Shown piece by piece: positions 43,485 through 53,345 of a stretch of 64,000 bases of DNA (positions are counted from its first letter, which is position 1; every line of letters begins with the position of its first letter). The notes below the pieces were generated by a model, which was not told the DNA's origin, did no database searches, and worked only from the letters and a program-made list of their open reading frames with translations. The stretch lies in the NCBI GenBank assembly GCA_039583875.1, contig CM077150.1:185446375-185510374 (forward strand), read 5' to 3'. The DNA comes from Platanthera guangdongensis. Its lineage: Eukaryota > Streptophyta > Magnoliopsida > Asparagales > Orchidaceae. The translations under genes were made by a program, and so were the position numbers.

Positions 43485-44795
43485 TTGTGCGTCCCGGAAG
43501 TGGGAAATTTACGGGTGGAATTGTTGTACGAGGCGCATCATACCAAGCACTCGGTTCACATGGGGAGCACGAAGATGTACCGCGATGTTAAGAAATTGTT
43601 CTGGTGGCCGGGACTGAAGAAGGATGTGGCGCTCTACATGGCAAAGTGCCAAACTTGCGTCTTGGTGAAGGCGTAATGCCAAAAGCCGGGAGGATTTTTG
43701 AAGTCCTTGCCTATTACGGAGTGGAAATTTGACGACATTACTATGGACTTTATGCACTGGTTGCCAAGGTCGCAAAAGGGGAACGACGCCATCTGGGTGG
43801 TCATAGATCGGCTAATGAAGGTGTCGCATTTCATTCCGTATAGGAAGGATGATTCGGTTGAGAAATTGGCGAAGTTATTTGTGGATAACATAGTACGGCT
43901 TCACCGTGTGCCCCGCAGCATCGTGAGTGACCGAGATGGATGGTTCACGTCCAATGATTGGAGGTTGGTGCAGCAAATGTTGGGAACAAAGCTGAGTTTT
44001 AGCACAGCCTTTCATCCGCAGACGGATAGGCAGACCGAGAGGGTCAATAGGACAATGGAGGACATGCTTCGCATGTGTGTACTGTACTTCGGGAAGCAAT
44101 GGGAGGATCACCTTTATTTGGTGGAGTTCGCGTACAACAACAGCTACCAAGCGAGTATTCAAATGGTGCCCTTCGAGGCCCTTTATGATAGGAGATGTCG
44201 CACGTCGTTGTCATGGTTAGAAACGGGTGAGTCAAAGTTGTACAAGCGTCAAGAGGTGGAAGATGCTACTTCATTGGTGAGAATCATTCGGGAGAGGTTG
44301 CTAATCGCTCAGGACCGTCAGGCGAAGTACTATAATGCTAAGCACAGGAACGTGGAGTTCGTTGTGGGCGATTGGGTGTACTTAAATATCAAGCAGTTCA
44401 AGGGTGTCTCGCGGGTGCGGCGCTTGAAAAAGCTAAGCCCGAGGTATCTTAGGCCGTTTGAGGTTCTATAGCGGATTGGCGAAGCGGCTTATCGGTTGAA
44501 TCTATGGGTGGAGCTTAGTGGTTTACACGATATATTCCACATATCGATGCTTCAGAAGGCGGTGCTAGAGCCTTCGCAAGTGATCGCGGTTGATCAAGTG
44601 TCGGTGGATAGTGGGTTGACGACAAAGGTCAAGCCCGTGTGGATTGAGGACTCGAAGGTCAAGCAGCTACGCAATAAAGAGATCAGGATGGTCAAGGTCC
44701 GTTGGGACAATTGCGGCCGAGAAGAGCTCTCTTGGGAATGTGAGCAGACTATGCTTGACAAGTATCAGTTGTTGTTCCGCTCAGCTACAATTTAA
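43485..44795 (+). pseudogene. pol: E5 integrase and chromodomain
   Basis: Third frame after a shift between 43430 and 43485. Zinc domain EAHHTKHSVHMGSTKMY to CQTCVLVKA, with TAA at 43674-43676 where Glu is expected. Catalytic core with Asp in TMDFMHWLP, Asp in VSDRDGWF and Glu in RQTERVNR. Then VPFEALYDRRCRT, LSPRYLRPFEVL and TAG 44469-44471 for Gln. The C-terminal chromodomain (KQLRNKEIRMVKVRWDNCG, LSWECE) ends at 44795. All three catalytic residues persist; three nonsense codons or shifts break it. Confidence 0.9.
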
Positions 44796-44857
44796 TTTTG
44801 TACTTATCTTTCCTTTATGAAATTTCGTGGACGAAAATCTTTTAAGAGGGATAGAGC

Positions 44858-45620
44858 TGTAACGCCCCGAAACTCAAAAGAGCGACGGGAGGCATTTTGT
44901 ACCAAATTTGGAATTTGGCCGGGCGTACACGGCCTGGGTCATGGGCGGGTCCCAGGGCGTGTCGGGGTCGTTCGACTTTCTGGCAGCAAAGTCTCCGTTC
45001 GACGATTTAGCCAAAGTCTGCGTTCGACGATTTTCCAGCAATCTGCGTTCGACGATTTAGCCAAAGTCTGCGTTCGATGATTTTCCAGCAATCTGCGTTC
45101 GACGATTTTCCAGGGATCTGCGTTCGACGATCTGGCTGCGTTCGACGATTTTGCCAGGGATCTGCGTTCGACGATCTGGCTGCGTTCGATGATTTTGCCA
45201 GGGAACTCGGTTCGACGATTTGGCTAGTTCGACGAGTTGCCAGTGATTCTCCATTCGACGATTCGGCAGCGGTCGACGATTTTGGTTCGACGATCGTCGT
45301 GCGGAGTTCATGACTCGTTGTCACGGGGTGTCCATGACGGGATGCGGTGTTCGGCCCATTTCCAGGCTGGACTCGGATCACAACCGTGCTTTTCTTTCTT
45401 GGGATTCGACGGCTGGTTGTCTTTCTGAATGGATTATACCCGAGGGTAGGGTTTAGAACCATTATTTCTGCCGCTGGTTCTCTGTCTATGTTTTAGAGAG
45501 AGGGGAGAGCTCGAGGAAGAAGAAGGATAGATCCGGCCATTGGAGGAGTTTCTGAGCTCCAAATCGCGAGCCGACTTCGGATCTACGAAGGCAAGGAGAT
45601 TATGGAGCTTTTCATCCGCG
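44858..45620 (+). repeat. E5 3' LTR, 5' part (right boundary uncertain)
   Basis: Starts TGTAACGCCCC after TTTTAAGAGGGATAGAGC. U3 has about a dozen GTTCGACGATTT units spaced 20-30 bases (44995-45300), then ATTATACC (45432) as a possible TATA and purine-rich sequence. No LTR end is visible before the E7-related coding region, so the LTR is probably truncated near 45.6 kb. Confidence 0.6.
44995..45300 (+). repeat. TTCGACGAT array in the E5 3' LTR
   Basis: CTGCGTTCGACGATTT with TTGCCAGGGA or TCCAGCAAT spacers, about twelve copies, some degenerate. TTCGACGA units also start the E4 LTR and GCTCGACGAA units are in E3. Confidence 0.85.
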
Positions 45621-45629
45621 TAGATTTCC

Positions 45630-46727
45630 ATGGCGCCGAGGAAGAATGCAGCTCGCGTAGCCGCCCGGACGGCAGTCCCTGCCACTGTTCCGCAAGGTGG
45701 CTCTGCCGAGCCCAGCTACAAGAAGATGAAACCGTTCCCTCAGGCGGTCGAGCCCATCTACAACGACCTGAGGGCCACCTTGGAGCACGGGATCAGCTCC
45801 TCCACTCTGCCTGCCTCTGAAAGAGGGAGGAACATTGTCGAGATCTGTGACGGCCCAGAAAGCCTCCCTGATGGCGTAGAAGATAACGCGCCGCGAGACG
45901 TCACCCCGCGAGCCAAGACCACTCTTGGGGACTCGCGATTCATGACTCCGGAAATATCGGGAGCCGTCCCCTCCCTTTGGGACCTTGGTACTGAGCTCGC
46001 AGAGGCCGAGCTCGCCGATGCGCGCCCCCTCTCCTCGGCAAACTGTCGTGGTCGCGGGGGCGGGTCTGGAAACCATCAATTCCTCGGGATTCGAGCTTCT
46101 CTCACCGGGGGCTCGCGGCCCAGGTCGCGGGAAGGATCTGAGGCTCATTCCTCCCCGCATCTCCTTCGAGTTGACGAGCTCGTCAGGTCAACTTTGCTTG
46201 GATTCCGGCCCCATGCGCTTTTCCTGCATTCTTATTTTTTATTGACGTTTGTCTCCACAGCTCCCCCCAGCCAATCCACTGCGGAGGAATCTTCGCGGGC
46301 ATCCCACTACTCTCCCCTCCCCTCCCCAAGTGCGCTGGACTCTTACCTGGCCCCCGAAGTGGATCAAGGCAAGCTGACGAGGAGGGAGGTCAAGCTTCTC
46401 AAGAAGCTGGTGTGCGGGCTGCACGAGGTGCAGGGGGTCAATGAGACGCTACAATGCGACTACGCGCGTCTTGCCGACGAGGTGCGAATCGGCCAGGCTG
46501 GCGAGCTGATGTCCCCTTCCCGGCTTCTGGGCGAGATAGATGACGGCCTCTTGGCGGCGCAGAGGAATTCAGGGAGGATCCGCGAGGTGCTCCGCGCGCG
46601 GCAGTCTGGGGTGCGGGAGCCGCAAGACTGGGTAGATAAAAGGGCGGCTCCTTTGCCGAGCCGACCGGTACTCACCTCCCGGTGTTCCCCCTGCTCGCAC
46701 GCCCCACTTTTTTATTCCTGCACTTGA
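45630..46727 (+). CDS. E7 antisense gene A, uncharacterised, probably two or more exons
   Basis: Not a recognised family. The third frame is open from ATG 45630 (MAPRKNAARVA) to stop 46725-46727. A splice model fits better in the middle: exon in the first frame to 46186 (FELTSS), donor CAG|GTCAAC, acceptor TTTGTCTCCACAG at 46260 with matching phase, then the third frame to the end. The C-terminal part is a likely coiled coil (TRREVKLLKKLVCGLHEVQG, about 46380-46600) rich in Glu, Leu and Arg. AATAAATAA follows at 46735. It is transcribed opposite to E7 integrase and in tandem with gene B. ATTATACC at 45432 in the E5 LTR might supply a promoter. Exon 1 is uncertain. Confidence 0.5.
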   Translation: MAPRKNAARVAARTAVPATVPQGGSAEPSYKKMKPFPQAVEPIYNDLRATLEHGISSSTLPASERGRNIVEICDGPESLPDGVEDNAPRDVTPRAKTTLGDSRFMTPEISGAVPSLWDLGTELAEAELADARPLSSANCRGRGGGSGNHQFLGIRASLTGGSRPRSREGSEAHSSPHLLRVDELVRSTLLGFRPHALFLHSYFLLTFVSTAPPSQSTAEESSRASHYSPLPSPSALDSYLAPEVDQGKLTRREVKLLKKLVCGLHEVQGVNETLQCDYARLADEVRIGQAGELMSPSRLLGEIDDGLLAAQRNSGRIREVLRARQSGVREPQDWVDKRAAPLPSRPVLTSRCSPCSHAPLFYSCT

Positions 46728-46734
46728 TCTCTGT

Positions 46735-46743
46735 AATAAATAA
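46735..46743 (+). terminator. Poly(A) signal of gene A
   Basis: AATAAATAA, eight bases after the stop, in TCTCTGTAATAAATAACCC; an AT-rich stretch follows. Confidence 0.55.
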
Positions 46744-46915
46744 CCCTAGAATATTCTTGGTCATGCGGTATTCAAATAAAATAATATATTGCGATGTTTG
46801 ACTTAGCCTTGGTTGGGATGCGCCGGAAGTTGGTGAGCTGGGGTGGCGAGTTGGGGTGGCGAGCTGGGGCTGCGAGCTGAGCCGATTGGGTGGCCTGACC
46901 CCAGATTCCTTTTTC

Positions 46916-46923
46916 TATAAATA
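46916..46923 (+). promoter_or_regulatory. TATA box of gene B
   Basis: TATAAATA in TTTTTCTATAAATATCCCC, about 107 bases upstream of ATG 47023, followed by C-rich and then CT-rich sequence typical of a plant start region. Confidence 0.7.
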
Positions 46924-47022
46924 TCCCCCCCCCCACCAACCCCCGTACTGTGCTTTTATTGCTTTCTCTTTCTCTCTGCACTTCTTTCCTTTTCTACTCG
47001 CGCCCCGTCTTCTTTCGCGAGC

Positions 47023-49173
47023 ATGGGCAAGACCAATCCCGACGCAGATGGCCGTAGCAAGTGCGCCCAGCACTTCACCGACTACTGCTTCTTCGAGGGG
47101 CATACCAGCGAGGAGGAGTTTGCGGAGTTCGAGACAGGATATGTGTCGCCGGGCTTCGAGGCGCGCCGGCTGAGGCAAGGGGAGGCGATCAATACCTTCT
47201 ACGACGATGAGCTTGCCTTCCCCATTTCTGACTTTGAGGTGGGGTTGCGCCTCCCCCTCTGGCCGGAGGTCCGGCAAATTTTGAAGTACTATGGCGCGGT
47301 ACCCGCGCAGCTGAACTCCAACGCCACCGCCATGATGGTGGCGTTCGCGAGCTACCTCCTTCGAGAGAGGATAGAGTTCAACCTGACAGTGTTCAGGAAG
47401 CTCTTTTCTTACAAGGCGATGCAAGATGGGGTCGCTTACTTCGGCGGCTCGCTGATCAAAGTTCGCGAGATCGCGAACAAGCACCATAATAGGATGACCA
47501 GGATTGCCTTTATCAAGGGCAATCTCGGCAACATCCCGTACTAGCCGCAGTAGAAAGACAAGGAGGACTACCACCCGTCGGCCGTATCTGGCAACGATGT
47601 CGAGCTACACAAATACTTCCTCCACAAGGATTTCGAGGTCGCCTACCTGCGAAGTGCCCGTGACGCGCTTCTCCCTGTCCTACCCGGTGAAGGTATTGCT
47701 CTCCCCATATTGTCGAGCTCGCCCGGTTGTTGAGCTCGTCATATTGCTGTTGAAAGTGCTCTAACCTTTTCCAAGTTTTTCCTTGCAGGGGAGCGGTTGA
47801 TTCCCGCGAACCCGTCGTTTGCGGACCCGGGGTCGCACTCGGACCCCCTTGCTCGCGAGAAGGCGGTGGCGGAGGCCTGCCAAGATGAGGCGGCGTTCTC
47901 CCAACCCTCTTCCAGCAAGAGGCGGCCTGAGGATGCGGGGTCGAACCCTCCAGACCGCCAGCCATTACCAAAAAAGATGAAGAAGGCCATACTCGCTTCG
48001 TGGGGAAAACAACATCAACAACATCAATCAAGCCCCAAATACATAAGCTCGTCTGAGAGCCCCCCCCCCCCTCCCTGATGCGTCGCCGGAGAGCCCGCTG
48101 AAGGAGATCACCAGCAAAGGTCGGATGGGCTGCGAGGCTCCTTCTTCCGCGGCGGCGATCTCCCTACCTCCTTCGGTGAAGAGGGCGGCTCGCGAGCGCG
48201 GGGCGCGGAAACAACATCCCCTCTTCAACTTTGGGGGGGCGGTGGAAGGACTCGGCGGGGGAGCCCATGGTGCAGTGGGATGAGCTGGCCCATCGGGTCT
48301 CCATCTCCACTCTGCATCCGTCTTGGCATGACCGCGAGCCCACACTTGCCATGCTTCGCCCTCGGCTTCGGCCTCTATGGCCGCGAGGATGCCGAGGCCT
48401 ACAAGAACATGACTCTGCGGCAGCTCGATCATGAGGGTCTGCAGGCCCATCTGTAGACCATGGAGCTCCACCACATGCTGACCCGCCGCAGCTTTGCCCT
48501 CAACAATCAACTCCTAAAAGCCGAGCAGGCTCGCGATGTCGCCAAGGACAAGGTCGCCGACCAAGTGAGGCAGCTCAGCATCGCCGAGGGTCTCCTCGCC
48601 GATGCCGCCGGCGGGTTGGTGAGTATTCGGCTCCTTCCCTCTTTTACTTGAAATATTTTGTGTTGTTAATGAATTTCTCTCTTTCATCAGGATGCCAAGG
48701 TTGTCGGGGAGCTGCCGGCTTGCAATGCCGAGCAGGGGGAGGAGATCGGCCAACTGCGTGCCCGGCTTGCCGAGCTGGAGGGGGAGAATGCGAGGCTCAA
48801 GGAGGAGAATCAGAACCTCAGCCGCGAGGGCCTCCGCCAGGCAGAGATCTTCTTCCCGGCCGGCGACGTCGATCCTACCCTCCCCTACAAAAGGCCAAGG
48901 GTCTTTGGCGAGGCCGACCTCGCCGAGTGGCTGCGGATCAACTCCATCCAAGCTGTCGAATGCACCCTCCAAATGATGAAGGACACGGGGGTGCTGGTGG
49001 AGGGATACAAGGAGATTTCGGCCCGGGATCTGAAGCCAAGCCTGTTCCCGGTCACGCCTCCCAGAGAGAAGGAAGACAGCCTTGACGCGATCTTCGGGAA
49101 GGGCTCCCCGGATCAATCGGGCAAAGGGGAGGACCAGTCCTGCGGGGGGGGGGGGGGGGGAGCGAGGCCTTAA
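47023..49173 (+). pseudogene. E7 antisense gene B: Transposase_28-type extra ORF, three exons
   Basis: Exon 1 (47023 to about 47690) carries the plant 'putative gypsy type transposon' domain (Pfam Transposase_28): FYDDELAFPISDFEVGLRLP, LKYYGAVPAQLNSNA and VFRKLFSYKA. Two TAG codons at 47542 and 47551 stand where Trp would fit. An acceptor at 47789 (TTTTTCCTTGCAG) starts exon 2, damaged by shifts in a C-run (48060) and a G-run (48231). It ends at 48618, followed by a 72-base intron (GTGAGT...CATCAG, 48619-48690) in phase 0. Exon 3 to 49173 has a coiled coil (IGQLRARLAELEGENARLKE) and PYKRPRVFGEADLAEWLR. The function of this protein is unknown; it is an extra ORF found in the Tat lineage. It lies antisense to integrase. 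Confidence 0.72.
48619..48690 (+). other. 72-base intron of gene B
   Basis: Starts GTGAGTATT and ends CTCTTTCATCAG, with a TGA in the reading frame inside. Removing it joins a Leu codon (48616-48618) to GAT (48691) with the frame kept and coiled-coil sequence on both sides. Confidence 0.7.
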
Positions 49174-49809
49174 ATTTGTATGCTCTTTTTTTTATTTCCT
49201 CGCCGAGGCGAGCTCCTGTAAATCTCATTATTCAATGAAAAAAGATTTTTGATCATACCCGTGCCATTTTTTGTTTTTTCTTTTTTCTGTGTTCCGTATA
49301 TCCGCGAGCCCTTCCCCAGGCGGCCTCGAATAGACAGGTACTGAGAGCAGGATAGTCATTAGTACACGCCCGCGAGAGAGTAACTCGAGTGCTCGGCAAT
49401 TCCCAGGGCTTTGTCGCAGCTCGCTCGCGAGCTGTCCTTGGCCTTCTTAATTAAAAAATCAAACTCACTGAATTTTTTCAAGTAAAATAAAGAGGGGGCA
49501 GGGCCTCGGTGGGATCGGCCTCCCCTTGGCGAGGTCCCAGGGCCTGGCTTGTAAATTCTCAGGATTCGCCCCAGCTTGCTCGCGAGCTGTCCGTCATCTT
49601 ATCGATGTGAGACCAACTTCTCTAAATCTTCCTGAGTAAAACATAGTGGGGGGACGAGGCGGCCCGACGGGACCCGCCTCCTCTTAGCGAGGTCCAAGGC
49701 TCTAGCTTGCCGATCTTCTGCCGATCTCGAGCTGGGGCAGCGAGCTCGAACTCGCCCATGCCGAGCTCTCCTCTCTTGGAAGGGCCAAGTTTATTAGGCA
49801 CTACCTGGT
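49174..49809. other. Spacer after gene B
   Basis: AATGAAAAAAG near 49233 is a plausible poly(A) signal for gene B. The rest has CTCGCGAGCTGTCC repeated (49428, 49580) and GCGAGGTCC words, in two related halves (49430-49560, 49560-49700). No coding sequence. Confidence 0.6.
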
Positions 49810-50990
49810 GGGGTATGGACTTCTCTGGGTGACCTTCAGCCCGTTAGCTCGGTGAGGGCCTAATAGTTGGATCTGCTCGGGGGCAACTGCTAACACCATC
49901 GAGTGACTTCCAGCCCTGCCAGCTAGGTGAGAGCCTGATAGCGGGATCTGCTCGAGGCCCAAGGATGACACCGAGTGACTTCCAACCCTGCCAGCTAGGT
50001 GAGAGCCTGACAGCGGGATCTGCTCGAGGCCCAAGGATGACACCGAGTGACTTCCATCCCTGCCAGCTAGGTGAGAGCCTGACAGCGGGATCTGCACTGG
50101 GTCCACTACTAACACCATCGAGTGACTTCCACCCCTGCCAGCTAGGTGAGAGCCTAACAGCAGGATCTGCTCGAGGCCCAAGGATGACACCGAGTGACTT
50201 CCAGCCCTGCCAGCTAGATGAGAGCCTGACAGGGGGATCTGCTCGGGGTCCACTACTAACACCATCGAGTGACTTCCAACCCTGGCAGCTAGGTGAGAGC
50301 CTAACAGCGGGATCTGCTCGAGGCCCAAGGATGACACCGAGTGACTTCCAGCCCTACCAGCTAGGGGATAGCCTGACAGCGGGATCTGCTCGGGGTCCAC
50401 TATGAACACCATCGAGTGACTTCCAGCCATGCCAGCTAGGTGAGAGCCTGACAGCGGGATCTGCACGAGACCTAAGGATGACACCGAGTGACTTTCAGCC
50501 CTGACAGTTAGGTGAGAGCCTGACAGCGGGATCTGCTCGGGGTCCACTACTAACACCATTAAGTGACTTCCAGCCCTGCCATCTAGGTGAAAGCCTGACA
50601 GCGGGATCTGCTCGAGGCCCAAGGATGACACTGAGTGACTTCCAGCCCTGCCAGCTAGGTGAGAGCCTGACAGCGGGATCTGCTAGGGGTCCACTACTAA
50701 CACCATCGAGTGACTTCCAGCCCTGCCAGCTAGGTGAGAGCCTGACAGCGGGATCTACTCGAGGCCCAAGGATGACACCGAGTGACTTTCAACACTGCCA
50801 GCTAGGTGAGAGCCTGACAGCGGGATCTGCTCGGGATCCACTACTAACACCATCGAGTGACTTCCAGCCCTGCCAGCTAGGTGAGAGCCTGACAGCGGGA
50901 TCTGCTCGAGACCCAAGGATGACACCGAGTGACTTCCAGCCCTGCCAGCTAGGTGGGATCCTGACAGCGGGATCTACTCGGGGTCTAAAT
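49810..50990. repeat. E7 tandem repeat, alternating 72- and 75-bp units
   Basis: About 16 units of GAGTGACTTCCAGCCCTGCC, AGCTAGGTGAGAGCCTGACA, GCGGGATCTGCTCG. Type A units end GAGGCCCAAGGATGACACC (72 bp), type B units end GGGTCCACTACTAACACCAT (75 bp). From about 49971 on they mostly alternate, giving a 147-bp dimer. Because both lengths are multiples of three, long frames appear on both strands; they are not evidence of protein. Confidence 0.95.
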
Positions 50991-51109
50991 TCACTTTACT
51001 TCTTCATGCGATCTCATAGCGACAACATGGGCTTATTGAAGAATTTTCATTAAAAATCAAGGCACAACTTACAAGTTTCAAGGGAAAAGCGTTTTAAGTC
51101 GTCACCACT

Positions 51110-51934
51110 TCAGGTGAGACTTAGGGTCTCGCCCTCCACATTTTGGAGTCGATACCCCCCTGATTTCAATGCTTCTTTAACAATAAATGGGCCTTCCCAG
51201 CTGGGGTTGAGCTTCCCCACGGTTGTCGATCTCCCTGCTGCATCCACCTTCTTCAGCATCAAGTCCCCCTCCACAAATTGTTTGACTATGACGTGCTTGT
51301 CGAAGTACTTGGCCATCCGTCTCTTCACCTCTTCCTGTTGGAAGGCGGAAAGATCCCGCAGTTCCTCCATCATGTCAAGGGAGAGCCGCAGCTCCACCTC
51401 GTTCTCAGCTTGCCATTCTACCCTACCTTCCTTGGCCGCAACAACTCGAGGTGTTTGAACTTCAAACTCTACGGGTATCATCACCTCACACCCATGAGAG
51501 AGTTTGAAGGGGGTCTCTCCGGTAGCTGTGTTGGGGGTGGTCCTCAGGGCCCAGAGAACCGCTGGGAGCTGCTCCACCCAGCTTCCCTTCAGATTTTCCA
51601 CTTTCTTTTTCAGGAGGTTGACAATGATCTTGTTCGTGGCCTCCACCTGCCCGTTGCTCCTGGGGTGATGGACCGAGGCGAGCCTGAGGTCGATTCCAAG
51701 CTGCTCGCAAAAACTGGTGAACTCAGTGCTGGCGAACTGGGGCCCGTTGTCCGTGATAATGGCCTGGGGTAGCCCATGGCGGCAGATGATCTCCCCCCAG
51801 ATAATGTTTTTGATAACCAGGGAGGTCACCTTGGCCAACGCCTTCACTTCCAACCACTTGAAAAAGTAATCGATCATTACTAGGAGGAATCTCCTCTGCC
51901 CACTGGCCTGGGGGAACGGTCCAACCAAATCCAT
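51110..51934 (-). CDS. pol: E7 integrase core and C-terminus (Tat type)
   Basis: On minus, about 274 codons. Catalytic core: MDLVGPFPQASGQRRFLLVM with the first Asp, ITDNGPQFAS with the second Asp, and SNGQVEATNKII with the Glu, so the D-D-E triad is complete. Then WALRTTPNTATGETPFKLSH and MIPVEFEVQTPR, typical of Tat/Athila integrases, and the SH3-like GKLNPSWEGPFIVKEALKSG, ending before the tandem repeats. No chromodomain. The upstream codon is TGA (51935-51937) where Trp is expected (FAIxGMDLVGPF), which separates it from the zinc-domain part. Confidence 0.92.
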   Translation of the reverse strand: MDLVGPFPQASGQRRFLLVMIDYFFKWLEVKALAKVTSLVIKNIIWGEIICRHGLPQAIITDNGPQFASTEFTSFCEQLGIDLRLASVHHPRSNGQVEATNKIIVNLLKKKVENLKGSWVEQLPAVLWALRTTPNTATGETPFKLSHGCEVMIPVEFEVQTPRVVAAKEGRVEWQAENEVELRLSLDMMEELRDLSAFQQEEVKRRMAKYFDKHVIVKQFVEGDLMLKKVDAAGRSTTVGKLNPSWEGPFIVKEALKSGGYRLQNVEGETLSLT

Positions 51935-51937
51935 CCC

Positions 51938-52181
51938 TCAAATGGCGAAGGGACAGGGGGCCGTGATACTTTTGAGTCGTCGAGCCGGCTGCAGCTGGAG
52001 GGGGGCAAACAGCTGGCATTTGTGGCACCTTTTTTGTGAACTCTGTTGCATCATGGCCCAGGGTGGGCCAGAAGTACCCCTGCCTGATGATCCTCCCTTC
52101 CAGGGTCCGACTCCCGGAGTGACTCCCACACTCTCCGGAGTGGACTTCCTCCAAGATTCTTTGTACCTCCCCCTCGGCCAC
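51938..52181 (-). pseudogene. pol: E7 integrase zinc domain, cut by E6
   Basis: On minus: ILEEVHSGECGSHSGSRTLE, GRIIRQGYFWPT and, after a one-base shift in an A-run near 52034, CHKCQLFAPLQ (HHCC zinc-binding domain). The first codons in the window are next to the E6 5' LTR, and the rest of E7 pol lies beyond E6, outside the window. Confidence 0.88.
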
Positions 52182-52326
52182 TGTTGGGTACATTGGTCAA
52201 ATGTACCTGATTTGAAGAAGCCTCACCTAACTCAATGATATACATCATAATGTATTTGATGTTTGTTTGAGTTACTTGTGCAGGATAGGTATTCACTGGA
52301 CTGAAGCTAAAAGTTTCTAAGTCCAT

Positions 52327-53206
52327 GTGTCGACACCCAGAGGGAAAGTGTCGACACTTGAGAAAGCTCGTGTCGACACCCAGACAAGCAGTGTCGACAC
52401 TTGGAGTCATTGTGTCGACACCTGGGATGAAGAGTCGACACCAGACAGAAAGTGTCGACACTTGGAGCTGTGTCGACACTCGGTGAAGAAGTATGCAGAA
52501 AAGCTGTGTCGACACTTAGCAGAAGTGTCGACACCTAGAAGAGCTGAGTCTACATCAGAAAGTGTCGACACTTGGAGTTGTGTCGACACTCAGCAAAATT
52601 CTGCAGAGACTAAGGACAAGTGTCGACACTCAACACAATGTGTCGACACTCAATCACCAGAGTCAACATATGAAGAATGTGTCGACACTCAGCACAATGT
52701 GTTGACACACAAACAGGAGAGTCAGCACTTGAAGCAAGTGTCGACACCCAGCACAATGTGTCGACACTTAGCTAAAGACTCAACACTTGAAGAAAGTGTC
52801 GACACAAGGAGCTGTGTCGACACTTGGCAAAGAACAGAAAAGTTTACAAAATTATTCTAAGTACAAGTGTCGACACTAAGGGAAAGTGTCGACACTCAGC
52901 TGAAGAAACAACATTGAAGACTTGTGTCGACACCAAGAAGCAGTGTCGACACTTGACAGTTTCAACACATGAAGATGTGTCGACACAAAGGAGATGTGTC
53001 GACACTTAGAAGAATACAGTTAAAGAATGAAGTACAAGTACTTGTGTCGACACTCAATTTCAGTGTCGACACATGCAGAAGAATCTGTGTCGAGACATAC
53101 AAGGAATTATGTCGACACCTTGTAGACTTGTGTCGACACTTACACAACATGTGTCGACACTTGGTTTATAAGTGTCGACACTTAAGAACAGAAAGTCTCG
53201 ACACTA
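52327..53206. repeat. GTGTCGACAC array in the E6 5' LTR
   Basis: Over thirty copies, most exact, at irregular spacing of 14-35 bases, alternating with AG-rich spacers such as CTTGGAGCT and CTCAGCAC. The same array begins again at 63362 in the 3' LTR. Confidence 0.95.
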
Positions 53207-53337
53207 TCTGACAGTTAGAGAATTTCAAGAAGTGACTGGTTGACATGACAGCTGCCGTTCCAGCCGGTCTACAGCAACTGTCAGAGAAGTCAGAAGTCTG
53301 TTATGAACCGGACCAGCCGATTACCATGAAGGAAGCC

Positions 53338-53345
53338 TATAAATA
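53338..53345 (+). promoter_or_regulatory. TATA box of the E6 5' LTR
   Basis: TATAAATA in GGAAGCCTATAAATAGGCAC, about 130 bases after the last decamer. Confidence 0.8.

Larger units (their letters stand above)
39981..44857 (+). mobile_element. E5: Tekay-type Ty3/gypsy element, LTRs incomplete
   Basis: A 5' LTR remnant (only the last ~257 bases), primer site, gag, protease, reverse transcriptase, RNase H, integrase with chromodomain and polypurine tract, followed by a 3' LTR from 44858. The visible parts of the two LTRs are opposite ends of an LTR and cannot be compared with each other. The coding part has at least five stops and two frameshifts. It is related to E2 and E4 by pol but is a different family by LTR. 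Confidence 0.85.
45630..52181 (-). mobile_element. E7: Tat/Retand-type Ty3/gypsy element, 3' part
   Basis: On minus: integrase (52181 to 51110), an alternating tandem repeat (50990 to 49810), and a region with two genes on the opposite strand (49173 to about 45630). This order (pol, tandem repeats, antisense extra ORF) is known for the Tat lineage. E6 is inserted in the integrase at 52181/52182; GCCAC (52177-52181) is a candidate target duplication whose partner is outside the window. The 3' LTR of E7 was not found; the left boundary with E5 is unresolved. Confidence 0.75.

Noticed and set aside
45007..45462. 151-codon minus-strand frame rich in SSNA-type repeats
   Set aside because: It is the reverse of the TTCGACGAT array.
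49801..50631. 276-codon repeat protein on minus, and plus-strand frames at 49965-50405 and 50625-51053
   Set aside because: The 72/75-bp units are multiples of three, so open frames persist by arithmetic on both strands; no start context or family.
49810..50990. CRISPR-like regular repeats
   Set aside because: There are no unique spacers; units are directly adjacent in two variants, in a plant retrotransposon context.
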